A program made the position numbers and the translations under genes. A stretch of 64,000 nucleotides of DNA from Rhodobacteraceae bacterium HLUCCO07. Lineage in GTDB: Bacteria > Pseudomonadota > Alphaproteobacteria > Rhodobacterales > Rhodobacteraceae. This document shows, one piece after another, positions 36,401 through 44,539 of the stretch. The DNA lies in assembly GCA_001314705.1 (NCBI GenBank), contig LJSU01000019.1, positions 62,001 to 126,000 on the forward strand, in the 5' to 3' direction. The notes under the pieces are model-generated. The model did not search any database and was not told the DNA's origin. It saw only the letters and a program-made list of their open reading frames with translations. The number at the start of each line of letters is the position of its first letter. Within the stretch, counting starts at the first letter, position 1.

Positions 36401-37458
36401 ATGCCGTTCTCCAGCGCAACGCGGCCTATACGGACGCGCAGTTGCAGACCCTGATTGACGAGGGGGCGGCAAAGCTTGTGCCCGTCACCGCCAACGAGCG
36501 CATCGCCGGGCTTACCGAATGGCTTGAAACCGGCCCCTTGCCGGATGGTATCGAGTGGGAATGGACCGGCGACCAGGACGATCAGGCGGAAAGCCAGACC
36601 TTCCTGATGACCGCCTTCGCGGGCGCGCTGGCGTTGATGTTCATCATCCTGCTGGCACAGTTCAACAGCTTCTACAACGCGGTGCTGGTGCTGCTGGCCG
36701 TGGTCCTGTCGACCACCGGTGTTCTGATCGGGATGCTGGTCATGGATCAGCCCTTTTCGATCATCATGACCGGCGTGGGCATCGTTTCGCTCGCGGGCAT
36801 CGTGGTGAACAACAACATCGTGCTCATCGACACCTATCAGGAATATGCCGGCTACATGCCCCGCGGCGAGGCGATCATTCGCACCGTCGAGGACCGTATC
36901 CGCCCTGTGATCCTGACCACGATCACCACCATGGCCGGCCTCACGCCGATGATGTTCGGGCTCAGCCTCGATTTCTGGGAGGGCGGCTATTCGGTCGACA
37001 GCCCCACGGCGCTGTGGTGGAAACAACTGGCCACCGCGGTCGTGTTCGGCCTTGGCGTGGCCACCATGCTCACGCTGGTCTTCACGCCCTCTATGCTGGC
37101 GCTCAGGGTCTGGGTCTCGACCTATGCCGGCTGGTCCGCCCGCGCGCTGGCCGCGCTCAGCCTCGGCCGGGCCAGCCGGGCGGCCCAGGATTTCGCCCTG
37201 CGCCGCGCCGCCAGCCGCACAAGGGTGCCGGAATTGCTCTGGCCCACCGAGTTCGCCACTGTCACAGCCGATTTCGAAGATGTCGACGACGGCACCGTCG
37301 ATCCCACGGCCGACGAGATGCAATCGGTCTTCGCCCGCCTCGGCAAGCTGAAATCGTCCGCCGATCCCGACAAGGACGGCACCCCGGCGGACCAGGAAAG
37401 CGACGAAACCGACGGCAAGACGGGCAAGGGCAACGACACCGTGCGCGCCGCGGAGTGA
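33481..37458 (+). CDS. RND efflux transporter permease, enlarged
   Basis: A 1325-aa proton-driven pump of the HAE/AcrB superfamily; typical members have ~1020-1050 residues. GMLVDSAIVVVEYADKR (D402) is the TM4 proton-relay segment, with Asp-Ser in place of the usual Asp-Asp. The TM10 equivalent has GIVVNNNIVLID, with Asn where AcrB has Lys. Between the two halves (about 505-600) there is an insert with two extra hydrophobic segments. The last ~110 residues form an acidic, probably disordered tail. The substrate is unknown. Confidence 0.92.
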   Translation: MTGIVDWAARRARMVVAFIALSLLAGGYSYFQLPKEGEPDIQIPGLFVSVPFPGISADDSETLLVKVMETELSDLDGLKTMTSTAAENYAGVFLEFEFGWNKSATMADVREAMSTAEGQFPDGYEKYSINEINFSEFPVLIINLTGAVPERTMNQIAKDLQDRVEALDSVLEAGIAGDRDEMLEVVIDPLKLESYNVTASELISVVQNNNQLIAAGEVDSASGTFAVKIPSSFDEPQDVYSLPVKTNGDRVVTLGDLADIRLTFEDRDSTARFNGENTVALQVVKRKGFNLLDMADTVKETVQSASEDWPAEMRAAVKVGSSNDQSRVVDSMISQLEGSVLTAIALVMIVVLGALGVRPALLVGFAIPTSFLLCFAFLAVMDVAVSNIVMFGLILAVGMLVDSAIVVVEYADKRIQAGTGPMHAYVEAAKRMFWPVISSTATTLCAFLPMLFWPGVPGQFMGMLPVTLIFVLSASLIVALIYLPVMGGVTGRVTRVFTRIAGWLRARLGWTVRAALVPPALGLVFVGMMQILNPDYLVRPLTGGPTPLTGVMAYVPGIVIFMLGAMASSITLTAARITRRPPPVSGRRRRTGFGWFVKLLTGNPIMPIVTIAAVVFVVVNVFVYYGENNNGTEFFVESEPEQAIVYVRARGNLSIGQKDRLVQQAEKVVLAHPGVDNAFAFAGEGGLDNNTGGAEPPKDTIGQVQFETIPWEDRADRPELDGDTVIAELTEALEQIPGIQIEILAQGRGPASAKPVHLRLSGDDWEDLIAATETARARFDDNPALELVEDTLPLPGIDWQIDVDVEQAGRFGADVASVGGMVQLVTRGLLLDTMRVDSSDEEIEIRVRLPEGDRVLSTLDTLKVRTADGLIPLSNFINRQPVAKLAEINRTNQTRYFDVKAGVRSGLQKLVFQGDTLPEPAGTISDLESGGGALRGVGTLDISQSEALESGADTLALLQRDDDGALRSTNGKPHAVLQRNAAYTDAQLQTLIDEGAAKLVPVTANERIAGLTEWLETGPLPDGIEWEWTGDQDDQAESQTFLMTAFAGALALMFIILLAQFNSFYNAVLVLLAVVLSTTGVLIGMLVMDQPFSIIMTGVGIVSLAGIVVNNNIVLIDTYQEYAGYMPRGEAIIRTVEDRIRPVILTTITTMAGLTPMMFGLSLDFWEGGYSVDSPTALWWKQLATAVVFGLGVATMLTLVFTPSMLALRVWVSTYAGWSARALAALSLGRASRAAQDFALRRAASRTRVPELLWPTEFATVTADFEDVDDGTVDPTADEMQSVFARLGKLKSSADPDKDGTPADQESDETDGKTGKGNDTVRAAE

Positions 37459-37521
37459 CGCCAGGGGCAGATCGCTCGCGTCAGACGGCGCCGCGCCTTC
37501 ACGCGCGGCGCGCGCCCCGGT

Positions 37522-38040
37522 TCAGACCTGCCAAAGCACAGGGTCGTCAAGACTCCGCGCGACGGACACGCGGCCCGAAACGGTATACGGGGCGAAAACC
37601 ACCGCCTGCCAGGCATCGCGCCATGGCTCTTCAACCGGATGGGGCGGCGCCATGCCATGGGCATGGGCCGGGGCGAACCCCGACCGCCCATAATAGGCCG
37701 GATCACCAAAGACAAAGACCGCCGCCACCCCCGTGCCGCGCAGTCGTGCCAATCCTTCGGCGATCAGCGCGCCGCCGATACCCTTTCGCTGGCATTCGGG
37801 CCGCACCGCCAATGGCGCCAGCAGCGCCGCCCTGCGCCCCGCAACCCGGGCCGCGCTGAACAGGATATGCCCGACCGCGCCTTCGTCGGTTTCAGCCAGC
37901 AGCGACAGGACGGGCTGCGCCGTCTCGTCCCGCAAGAGCGCGGCGACAAGGTCCGCCTCGTCGTCCTGCCCGAACGCCGCCCGGTGAATATCCCGAACTG
38001 TGGCCGCGTCCGCCGCATCTGCATCCCGAACCCGGATCAT
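37522..38040 (-). CDS. GNAT family N-acetyltransferase
   Basis: A 172-aa acyltransferase. The acetyl-CoA binding motif A is visible as LAPLAVRPECQRKGIGGALI, with beta-strand 4 (VGHILFSAARV) before it and VFVFGDPAYYGRSGF after it. That last segment is typical of the YhbS-like subgroup (predicted N-acetyltransferases acting on small molecules). The start overlaps the stop of the ABC transporter gene as ATGA. Confidence 0.87.
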   Translation of the reverse strand: MIRVRDADAADAATVRDIHRAAFGQDDEADLVAALLRDETAQPVLSLLAETDEGAVGHILFSAARVAGRRAALLAPLAVRPECQRKGIGGALIAEGLARLRGTGVAAVFVFGDPAYYGRSGFAPAHAHGMAPPHPVEEPWRDAWQAVVFAPYTVSGRVSVARSLDDPVLWQV

Positions 38041-39887
38041 GCCGCTTCGTCGCGGTCCGACGCCTGCCGCTGCCACAGGTTCCAGTAGCGCCCCTGCCGC
38101 GCCAGCAGGTCGGCATGGGTGCCCTCTTCCGCGATCTCGCCGTTCTCAAGAACCACGATCCGGTCGGCATCCGCCACCGTGGACAGGCGGTGCGCGATCA
38201 TCAGCACCGTGCGTCCCTCGGCGGCGCGCTTGAGCGCGCCCTGGATCTCCTGCTCCGTCTCGGTATCGAGCGCGCTCGTCGCCTCGTCCAGAAGCAGGAT
38301 CGGCGGGTTCTTGAGCAGGGTCCGGGCGATGCCCACCCTCTGTTTCTCGCCGCCCGAGAGCTTCAGTCCCCGTTCACCAACGGCCGTGTCATAGCCCTGT
38401 GGCAGGCTCATTATGAAATCGTGGATCTGTGCGTCCCTGGCCGCCGCGATGATCTCTTCCTCGCTGGCCCCGTCGCGGCCATAGGCGATGTTGTAGCGGA
38501 TCGTGTCATTGAACAGCACCGTGTCCTGCGGCACCACGCCGATCGCGTCATGCAGGCTCTTCTGGGTGACATCCCGCACATCCTGCCCGTCGATCGTCAA
38601 TGCCCCGCCCTGCACGTCGTAGAATCGGAACAACAGCCGCCCGATGGTCGATTTGCCCGACCCCGAGGGCCCCACGATGGCCACGCTTTCGCCCGCGTCC
38701 ACCGTCAGGCTCACCCCCTTGAGGATCTGGCGGTCGTCCTCGTAGCCAAAGCGCAGGTCGTCAAGCCGCACCACGCCACCCGCGACCTCCAGCGGTCGGG
38801 CTCCGGGCTTGTCGGCCACGTCCGTCGGCTGCTCCAGCAGGTCGAACATCTCGCCCATGTCCACCAGCGCCTGCCGGATCTCCCGGTAAACCGTGCCGAG
38901 GAAATTGAGCGGCATGGTAATCTGGATCATGTAGGCATTGACCATCACGAAATCGCCCACGGTCAGCGTGCCGTTCTGCACCTCGAGCGCGGCAAAGACC
39001 ATCACCGCGACCAGCCCGCCGGTGATCAGGAAGGACTGCCCGAAATTGAGGAAGGCCAGCGAATAGGCGGTCTTGAGCGCGGCACGCGCATAGGCCGCCA
39101 TGGCCTTGTCATAACGTTGCGCCTCGCGCTCCTCGGCGCCGAAATACTTGACCGTCTCGAAGTTCAACAGGCTGTCGATCGCCTTCTGGTTGGCATCCGT
39201 GTCCTGGTCGTTCATCTCGCGGCGCAGCTTCACCCGCCATTCCGTCACCTTGAAGGTGAACCACACATAAAGCGCGATGGTCAGCACCACCGCCCCGAGA
39301 TAGCGCGCGTCGAAAAGCCAGAAGAAGATCACCCCGATCATCGCAAGCTCGAGCACCAGCGGCGCGATGCTGAACAGCAGAAAGCGCAGCAGGAACTCCA
39401 CCCCCTTCACCCCGCGCTCGATGATCCGGCTGAGGCCCCCCGTCCGGCGCGTGATGTGATAGCGCATCGAGAGGCGGTGAATATGCTGGAACGTCTCCAG
39501 CGCCAGCGCCCGCAGCGCCCGCTGCCCCACCGCGGCGAAAAACGCGTCGCGCAATTGCTGGAACCCGTTGGTCATCAGCCGCGACATGCCATAGGCCACG
39601 GTCAGCCCCACGGCCCCCAGCATGAGCTGGCTCATGCCCTCGCCCGCACCGCTGCCCGATCCCGCCTCGTCCCCGCCGAGCGCATCGACCGCGAGCTTGT
39701 AGATCATCGGCGTCAGCACGGCGATCACCTTGGCCGCCACCAGCGCCACCATGGCCAGCACCACCCGGCGTTTCACCCATGCCGGCTCATCCGGCCAGAG
39801 ATAGGGCGCGACCCGCCGGATCGTGCGCAGACCCGATGCCTGGTCCGTGTTGAGCCTGGTCTCGGTCTTGGCGCGGCGTCGGCGCAT
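38037..39887 (-). CDS. ABC transporter ATP-binding/permease, Atm1/HMT1 type
   Basis: A 616-aa half transporter. Six helices (about residues 35-340) are followed by the ATPase domain with Walker A GPSGSGKST, signature LSGGEKQRVGIARTL, Walker B ILLLDEATSALDTET and H-loop IAHRLSTV. The segment LNFGQSFLITGG and RTGGLSRIIERGVKGVEF are characteristic of the Atm1/ABCB7 group, which exports glutathione-linked sulfur or metal conjugates. I chose the ATG at 39887 with AAAGGA upstream. It is co-transcribed with the GNAT gene. Confidence 0.88.
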   Translation of the reverse strand: MRRRRAKTETRLNTDQASGLRTIRRVAPYLWPDEPAWVKRRVVLAMVALVAAKVIAVLTPMIYKLAVDALGGDEAGSGSGAGEGMSQLMLGAVGLTVAYGMSRLMTNGFQQLRDAFFAAVGQRALRALALETFQHIHRLSMRYHITRRTGGLSRIIERGVKGVEFLLRFLLFSIAPLVLELAMIGVIFFWLFDARYLGAVVLTIALYVWFTFKVTEWRVKLRREMNDQDTDANQKAIDSLLNFETVKYFGAEEREAQRYDKAMAAYARAALKTAYSLAFLNFGQSFLITGGLVAVMVFAALEVQNGTLTVGDFVMVNAYMIQITMPLNFLGTVYREIRQALVDMGEMFDLLEQPTDVADKPGARPLEVAGGVVRLDDLRFGYEDDRQILKGVSLTVDAGESVAIVGPSGSGKSTIGRLLFRFYDVQGGALTIDGQDVRDVTQKSLHDAIGVVPQDTVLFNDTIRYNIAYGRDGASEEEIIAAARDAQIHDFIMSLPQGYDTAVGERGLKLSGGEKQRVGIARTLLKNPPILLLDEATSALDTETEQEIQGALKRAAEGRTVLMIAHRLSTVADADRIVVLENGEIAEEGTHADLLARQGRYWNLWQRQASDRDEAA

Positions 39888-39992
39888 CGGCAGTCCTTTC
39901 CTCGGGGTCGAGTGGCCTAGATAGGCCCGTTTCCCGGGGATTGCCAGAGGGTGCCACGCCACGCCCCACCTGGCGTTAGACCGGACAAACCC

Positions 39993-41579
39993 TCATTCGC
40001 GCGGAATGTCGAAGACCTGCCCGGGATAGATCAGGTCGGGGTCACGAATACGGTCGCGATTGGCCTCGTAGAGCCGGACATAAAGAATGCCCTTGCCGTA
40101 ATTCTCGCGCGAGATCGCCCAGAGCGTATCGCCCGGCTGCACCGTCACCGGCGCCACCGGTCCGGATGCGGTCCCCGACCCGTCCCGGGCCTCGGCCAGG
40201 GCATCCGGCGCCTCGCGCTTGAACGGTGTCTCGACCCGGCTCACCACCTTGCCCTCCTCGTCGACCTGGTCAATGCGCAACGTGTAAACGCCGGTGTCTA
40301 CATCCGGCAGATCGGTCCGCCAGTTCCCGTCTGCCGTGATCCGCGAAGTGGTCACGGCGCGGTTGTCGATATAGACACGGACAAACCCGCCATCTGACGC
40401 GTCCAGGCGACGCCCCCGCCCGGTGATCTCGACATCTCCGGCGTCGGAATAGGAAATCGCATCAATCGCCACCTCGCTCATCGCCTCTGGCGTGGCCGGG
40501 TCCGATGCCGGCGGCTGCATCACCCGCACCCCGGCGTCATCCGACATCAGGACCGCCGTCCGCTGTTGCGCGGCTTCGGGCGCGGCCTCGGGTGCAGGCG
40601 CGTCATCCGCCGGTTCCGTCTCGGGGCGGTCCGACGGGGCCGTGACCACCGTCTCCGCGTCCGGCCGCGGCGCGGCCCCGGGCCGCGCATCGGGGTCCTC
40701 GGAACTCGCGGCCCGCGCGGGCCGCTCCACGTCGTCGCGGGACCGGTCGGCGCCGGGCTCGTCATCGACCGCCGTCTTGTCCTGGCCGCCGGTCATGTCA
40801 TCGCGGGCAACCTCTTCATGCCCGAGCGTGTCCGTCACCGACACCTGCGGCGCCGATGCGGTCTCTTCCGGCTCGGTGCCTGCATCGCCGTCCCGGGCGC
40901 CGGCATCCTCCGGCGCGACCACGTCACGCTCCGGCTCCACCGCGGCTGTCGCCACCGGCGCGAGGATCGCCTCGTCCCGCGACACCAGGCGTGCCCCGTC
41001 CATGATCTGCACCAGCCGCAGAACCCGCGCCGCATCCGACGGTGGCAGGTTCAGGAAACCGGCAAAACTGCCATCGCCCGCGGCCTGCAGACGGCTCATC
41101 TCCTCGCCATCGAGCTCGATCAGGATCTCGGCCCCGGGCGCGCCGCGCCCTGCCACCATCGCGCTGCCATCCGCCTCGATCCGCACCAGGTCGAAGCGGG
41201 GCAGACGCGACCCGTCTTCCGCCGCATCCGCGGTCTCCGCCGTATCCTCGGTGGGGGCGGCCGGCTCATCCGCGACCGGCCGTTCGGGCGCGGTTTCGGC
41301 TTCGCCCAGGGGCTCGGGCTCGGATGCAACGTCCGGCGCCGGTTCGTCCTGGGCAACGGCCGCGGCTTCCGGTGACGTCTCGCCGTCCGGCACGGTCCCG
41401 TCCTTTGGGGCGGAAACCTCGGGCACAGCAACCTCCACACGCTCCGGCGCGCTTGCGCGCGGCTCGGGCCCGGGGGTCAACACCCCACCCCACCAGGCGC
41501 CCGCCAATGCGACCGCGGCAACCGCGGCCCCCCCCAGCATCACGCCCTGCATCCCGGACAGCCCGGCCAGTTTGCTCAT
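39993..41579 (-). CDS. LysM-domain protein with Ig-like repeats
   Basis: A 528-aa protein anchored by an N-terminal helix (about 9-30). A long Pro/Glu/Ala/Asp-rich low-complexity region follows, then Ig-like segments (GSAMVAGRGAPGAEILIEL and GDVEITGRGRRLDASDGGFV) and a C-terminal LysM (VQPGDTLWAISRENYGKGIL, ending IYPGQVFDIP). It probably binds peptidoglycan in the periplasm. The start at 41579 has AAGGA at good spacing. It is divergent from the LOG-family gene. Confidence 0.85.
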   Translation of the reverse strand: MSKLAGLSGMQGVMLGGAAVAAVALAGAWWGGVLTPGPEPRASAPERVEVAVPEVSAPKDGTVPDGETSPEAAAVAQDEPAPDVASEPEPLGEAETAPERPVADEPAAPTEDTAETADAAEDGSRLPRFDLVRIEADGSAMVAGRGAPGAEILIELDGEEMSRLQAAGDGSFAGFLNLPPSDAARVLRLVQIMDGARLVSRDEAILAPVATAAVEPERDVVAPEDAGARDGDAGTEPEETASAPQVSVTDTLGHEEVARDDMTGGQDKTAVDDEPGADRSRDDVERPARAASSEDPDARPGAAPRPDAETVVTAPSDRPETEPADDAPAPEAAPEAAQQRTAVLMSDDAGVRVMQPPASDPATPEAMSEVAIDAISYSDAGDVEITGRGRRLDASDGGFVRVYIDNRAVTTSRITADGNWRTDLPDVDTGVYTLRIDQVDEEGKVVSRVETPFKREAPDALAEARDGSGTASGPVAPVTVQPGDTLWAISRENYGKGILYVRLYEANRDRIRDPDLIYPGQVFDIPRE

Positions 41580-41685
41580 GTCAGAATCCTTCCCCTCCGC
41601 GCCATGGCAGCAAACGCGGTTGAGCCTCTTTAGCAACAAGTATAACAGGGGTCAAAACACCTCTTGCCCCACAGAACGGACCCCG

Positions 41686-42258
41686 ATGACCGCATCCGCG
41701 CCAAAACCCTCGATCTGTGTCTATTGCGGCTCGCGCCCCGGCACCGATCCGGCCTATATCGAAGCCGCCACCGAATTCGGCACCGTGCTGGCCCGGGAAG
41801 GCTGGCGGCTGGTCTATGGCGCGGGCGATGTCGGGCTGATGGGGGCCGTGGCCCGCGCCGCGCAATCGGCGGGCGGCGACACGTTCGGCGTGATCCCCTC
41901 GCATCTCATGCAACTCGAAGTGGGCAAGCGCGATCTCACCCGTTTCGTCGTCACCGAGAACATGCACGAACGCAAGAAGGTCATGTTCATGAATTCCGAT
42001 GCCATCGTGGTCCTGCCCGGCGGCGCGGGCAGTCTCGACGAGTTCTTCGAAGTGCTCACATGGGCGCAGCTCGGACTGCATGCCAAGCCGATCCTGCTGC
42101 TCGACACGAATGGCTACTGGGGTCCGCTCACGGCCCTTGTGGATTACGTGATCGCGCAGGGCTTTGCCGATGCATCGCTGCGCGACTTCATCACGCGCGT
42201 GGAGACCCCCGAAGCGGCCCTTGCGACCCTCCGCGAAAGGCTCCTCGCCTCGGGCTGA
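41686..42258 (+). CDS. LOG family protein (TIGR00730, cytokinin riboside monophosphate phosphoribohydrolase-like)
   Basis: A 190-aa Rossmann-fold nucleotide hydrolase. It has ICVYCGSRPGTDPAY, GWRLVYGAGDVGLMGAVA and the diagnostic PGGAGSLDEFFE, where the usual Thr is Ser. LOG proteins cleave nucleoside 5'-monophosphates to free base and ribose 5-phosphate; bacterial members often act on AMP. The ATG at 41686 gives the normal length. A half copy of the palindromic repeat follows the stop. Confidence 0.88.
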   Translation: MTASAPKPSICVYCGSRPGTDPAYIEAATEFGTVLAREGWRLVYGAGDVGLMGAVARAAQSAGGDTFGVIPSHLMQLEVGKRDLTRFVVTENMHERKKVMFMNSDAIVVLPGGAGSLDEFFEVLTWAQLGLHAKPILLLDTNGYWGPLTALVDYVIAQGFADASLRDFITRVETPEAALATLRERLLASG

Positions 42259-42273
42259 ACCCGCAGTCCTGGC

Positions 42274-42294
42274 TCTTTCTTGGCAAAAATACTC
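42274..42294. repeat. Half copy of the chromosomal palindrome hit by the insertion sequence
   Basis: TCTTTCTTGGCAAAAATACT then C, identical to the restored right arm at 15913-15930 plus 18870-18872. It shows what the target looked like before insertion and that the sequence is dispersed in the genome. Confidence 0.65.
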
Positions 42295-42345
42295 ACCCGC
42301 ACAACGCCGCCACGCGCACCGCGTCCGCGCGTCATCGCGCATCAC

Positions 42346-42377
42346 AAAAAAACGGCCGCCCCAAAAGGACGGCCGCC
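42346..42377 (-). terminator. Rho-independent terminator of sodB
   Basis: On the minus strand a GC stem (CGGCCG repeated around a TCCTTTTGGGG centre) is followed by seven T residues. It lies 23 bp beyond the sodB stop. Confidence 0.8.
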
Positions 42378-42399
42378 GATCCATGCCTGGTGGGCAGGC

Positions 42400-43002
42400 T
42401 CACTTCATCCGGCTCGCCACGTTTTCCCAGTTCACCAGCTTGTCGAGGAAATTCTGAAGGTAAGCCGGGCGCTTGTTGCGGAAATCGATGTAGTAGGAAT
42501 GCTCCCAAACATCGCAACCCAACAGCGCGGTCTGGTCAAAGCAAAGCGGGTTCACACCGTTCTCGGTCTTGGTCACCGCCAGCGACCCGTCGGCGTTCTG
42601 CACCAGCCAGCACCAGCCCGATCCGAACTGCCCGGCCCCAGCAGCGGCGAACTCTTCCTTGAACTTGTCGACCGATCCGAACGCCTCGGTGAGGGCTTTT
42701 TCCAGCTCGCCCGGCATACCCGTGTCACCCGGGCCCATCATTTCCCAGAACTGCATGTGGTTCCAGTGTTGCGAGGCGTTGTTGAAAATCCCGTTCTGGG
42801 CCACGGCCCCGGCCTTGTAGGTGCCTTTCACGATCTCTTCGAGCGGCTTCGATTCCCACTCGGTCCCCGCGATGAGCTTGTTGCCGTTGTCGACATAGGC
42901 CTTGTGGTGCAGGTCGTGGTGATATTCCAGCGTCTCCTTCGACATGCCCTTCGCAGCCAGCGCATCATGGGCATAAGGAAGATCAGGAAGTTCGAAAGCC
43001 AT
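42400..43002 (-). CDS. sodB: Superoxide dismutase, Fe type
   Basis: A 200-aa enzyme converting superoxide to peroxide and oxygen. Metal ligands are visible as the His in LEYHHDLHHKAY (about 28), the second His in NNASQHWNHMQFW, and the Asp and His in CDVWEHSYYIDF. AQNGIFNNASQHWNH and GSGWCWLV point to the iron-type rather than manganese-type enzyme. It is monocistronic with its own terminator; a run of A residues precedes the G-rich ribosome site. Confidence 0.95.
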   Translation of the reverse strand: MAFELPDLPYAHDALAAKGMSKETLEYHHDLHHKAYVDNGNKLIAGTEWESKPLEEIVKGTYKAGAVAQNGIFNNASQHWNHMQFWEMMGPGDTGMPGELEKALTEAFGSVDKFKEEFAAAGAGQFGSGWCWLVQNADGSLAVTKTENGVNPLCFDQTALLGCDVWEHSYYIDFRNKRPAYLQNFLDKLVNWENVASRMK

Positions 43003-43173
43003 GGGAAAGCCCCCCTTTTTTTTCGCGTTAAACCATTATCAGACAAATGGGGGCCAAGCCCGGCAAAGGTCAACCCCGCGGCAGCATAAAATCCCGCGCC
43101 GATGCCATCGGCAAGGCTCTCCTGCGCGTCGCTGGCCCGACCGGGCGGGCGGCGGCGCGCATGGTGCCACATC

Positions 43174-43749
43174 TCAGCGGTGGACGATCTGCGCACCGTT
43201 GCGCAATTCATAGATCACGCCCTGCTCGGCCCCCAGGCCTTCCATCCCGGCCACGTCCAGCCCCAGCACCAGCCCGCGCAGCACCGTGAGCGCCACACCG
43301 TGGCTCACCACCAGCGCCGGGCCGTCGAGATCATCGAGAAAAGCGCCCACCCGCACCTGCATGTCCGCCAATGTCTCGCCGGGGCCGTCGAGACACAGCA
43401 TCAGGGTGCTGCGCCCCTCGAAGAACGCGCGGTCCTGTGCGGTCAGGTCGGCGTAATACCGCCCCTCCCACGCGCCCAGGTGGATCTCCTTCAAACGGTC
43501 GTCGAACAGCGGCTCAAGGCCAAGCGCCCCAAGCGCCAGCTCTGCCGTCTGGCGGGTGCGTCTTTGCGGGCTGCAATAGACGCCCAGCCCCTCGGGCAGA
43601 TCCAGCCGCGCCAGTATCTCCCCCTGCCGACGCGCATGATCCCGGCCCAGCTCGCTCAATTCCGACTCGAGCTGCCCCTGAACCCGTCCGGCGGCGTTCC
43701 AGGTCGTCTGCCCATGGCGCAAAAGGTAAAGCGGCGGTCTGTCACCCAT
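43174..43749 (-). CDS. Histidine phosphatase family protein
   Basis: A 191-aa phosphoglycerate-mutase-like phosphatase. The catalytic LLRHGQTTWN near the start, the Arg in SPQRRTRQTAEL and the second catalytic His in VVSHGVALTVLRG are all present, with HLGAWEGRYYADL in the substrate lid. The physiological substrate is unknown. The start at 43749 has GGAGA; the frame upstream runs into the tRNA terminator and is rejected. Confidence 0.88.
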   Translation of the reverse strand: MGDRPPLYLLRHGQTTWNAAGRVQGQLESELSELGRDHARRQGEILARLDLPEGLGVYCSPQRRTRQTAELALGALGLEPLFDDRLKEIHLGAWEGRYYADLTAQDRAFFEGRSTLMLCLDGPGETLADMQVRVGAFLDDLDGPALVVSHGVALTVLRGLVLGLDVAGMEGLGAEQGVIYELRNGAQIVHR

Positions 43750-43776
43750 GCAATTCTCCACGATCACTGCCCCAAG

Positions 43777-43807
43777 AAAAAAGGGCGTGTCCGGCATGGA
43801 CACGCCC
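43777..43807 (-). terminator. Rho-independent terminator of tRNA-Val
   Basis: On the minus strand a perfect 10-bp stem (GGGCGTGTCC / GGACACGCCC) with a 5-base loop is followed by six T residues. It starts eight bases after the CCA end of the tRNA. Confidence 0.92.
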
Positions 43808-43815
43808 CGGAATTC

Positions 43816-43890
43816 TGGTGGGTGATGAGAGATTTGAACTCCCGACATCTTCGATGTGAACGAAGCGCTCTACCACTGAGCTAATCACCC
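43816..43890 (-). tRNA. tRNA-Val (anticodon CAC)
   Basis: On the minus strand the acceptor arms GGGTGAT and ATCACCC pair. The D-arm is GCTCAGTGGTAGAGC, the anticodon arm is CTTCG-TTCACAT-CGAAG giving anticodon CAC, and the T-arm is GGGAG-TTCAAAT-CTCTC. The CCA is encoded (43816-43818). It lies 19 bp downstream of the HU-like gene on the same strand, so the two may share a transcript. Confidence 0.95.
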
Positions 43891-43909
43891 GGTGGACGGC
43901 TGTTTAGCC

Positions 43910-44371
43910 TCACTTGGCGCCCTCTGCAAGAGGGTCATTGGGCTCTTTGTCCGCCTCCGCCCCGGACCCGGCGGGGCGCGCGGGGGCGGGTTTCGGCTGG
44001 CGGTTGCGGATCGCATAGACATCGCCGTTCGACAGCTTCTTGCTATGCTGCACCTTGACCTTGCCCAGCCCCGGCAGATCCAGGCCGCGCCCCTCGGCAA
44101 TCGCCCCGGCAATCTCGGACAGAACGGCCTCGACGGCGGGTTTGACATAACGCGGCTTCACGCCCGAGCGGCTCACCACCGCGTCGACCAGTTCCTTCTT
44201 GCGCATGGCCGGCGCGGCCACCTCGGGGCGGCTTTGCTCGACCACCACGGGGTCGGGCGTGGCCACCTTCGCGACGCGTGCCGGTTTGGCGGTGGATTTC
44301 GGGCTTACCTTGACCGTTCTCGGCCGCGTTTCACCTGCGGATTTCGTGGATGTCGTGGTGCTCTTGGCCAT
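43910..44371 (-). CDS. HU-family DNA-binding protein with N-terminal extension
   Basis: A 153-aa protein. About 55 residues of Lys/Thr/Pro/Ala-rich, probably disordered sequence precede an HU-like fold (MRKKELVDAVVSRSGVKPRYVKPAVEAVLS, then GRGLDLPGLGKVKVQHSKK), followed by another flexible, Pro- and acid-rich tail. Classical HU is ~90 aa, so the extensions are notable. It is probably a nucleoid-associated protein. An ATG at 44392 would add seven residues. Confidence 0.82.
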   Translation of the reverse strand: MAKSTTTSTKSAGETRPRTVKVSPKSTAKPARVAKVATPDPVVVEQSRPEVAAPAMRKKELVDAVVSRSGVKPRYVKPAVEAVLSEIAGAIAEGRGLDLPGLGKVKVQHSKKLSNGDVYAIRNRQPKPAPARPAGSGAEADKEPNDPLAEGAK

Positions 44372-44511
44372 CTTGTGCCGCCTCGCTTTCATTACTGCCT
44401 GATTGAATGTCTTTTTTTCCGGTAACGCTAACCGCAAAACCGCGAAAAATCCAGTTTCAAACCGGGACAACCATGAAAAGTTGCGCAAAACGCGCCGCAC
44501 CGCTAATGTTT

Positions 44512-44526
44512 GGTCATTAAATGACC
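44512..44526. promoter_or_regulatory. 15-bp perfect palindrome, operator-like
   Basis: GGTCATTAAATGACC, a 7-bp inverted repeat around a single A, in the intergenic region between the HU-like gene and the small exported protein, ending 14 bases before the ATG of the latter. Size and symmetry fit a dimeric regulator's site; no regulator is identified. Confidence 0.4.
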
Positions 44527-44539
44527 GCTTGGGGGCGTC

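Noticed and set aside
34171-37323. A 1050-codon open frame antisense to the RND permease
   Set aside because: Long antisense frames are expected from GC-rich codon bias. Its translation is a His/Gly/Arg/Asp-rich mixture without domains, and the sense strand encodes a clear RND pump.
43816-43890. tRNA-Val as an integration site for a mobile island
   Set aside because: No integrase gene and no direct repeat of the tRNA 3' end were seen nearby; the flanking genes look native.
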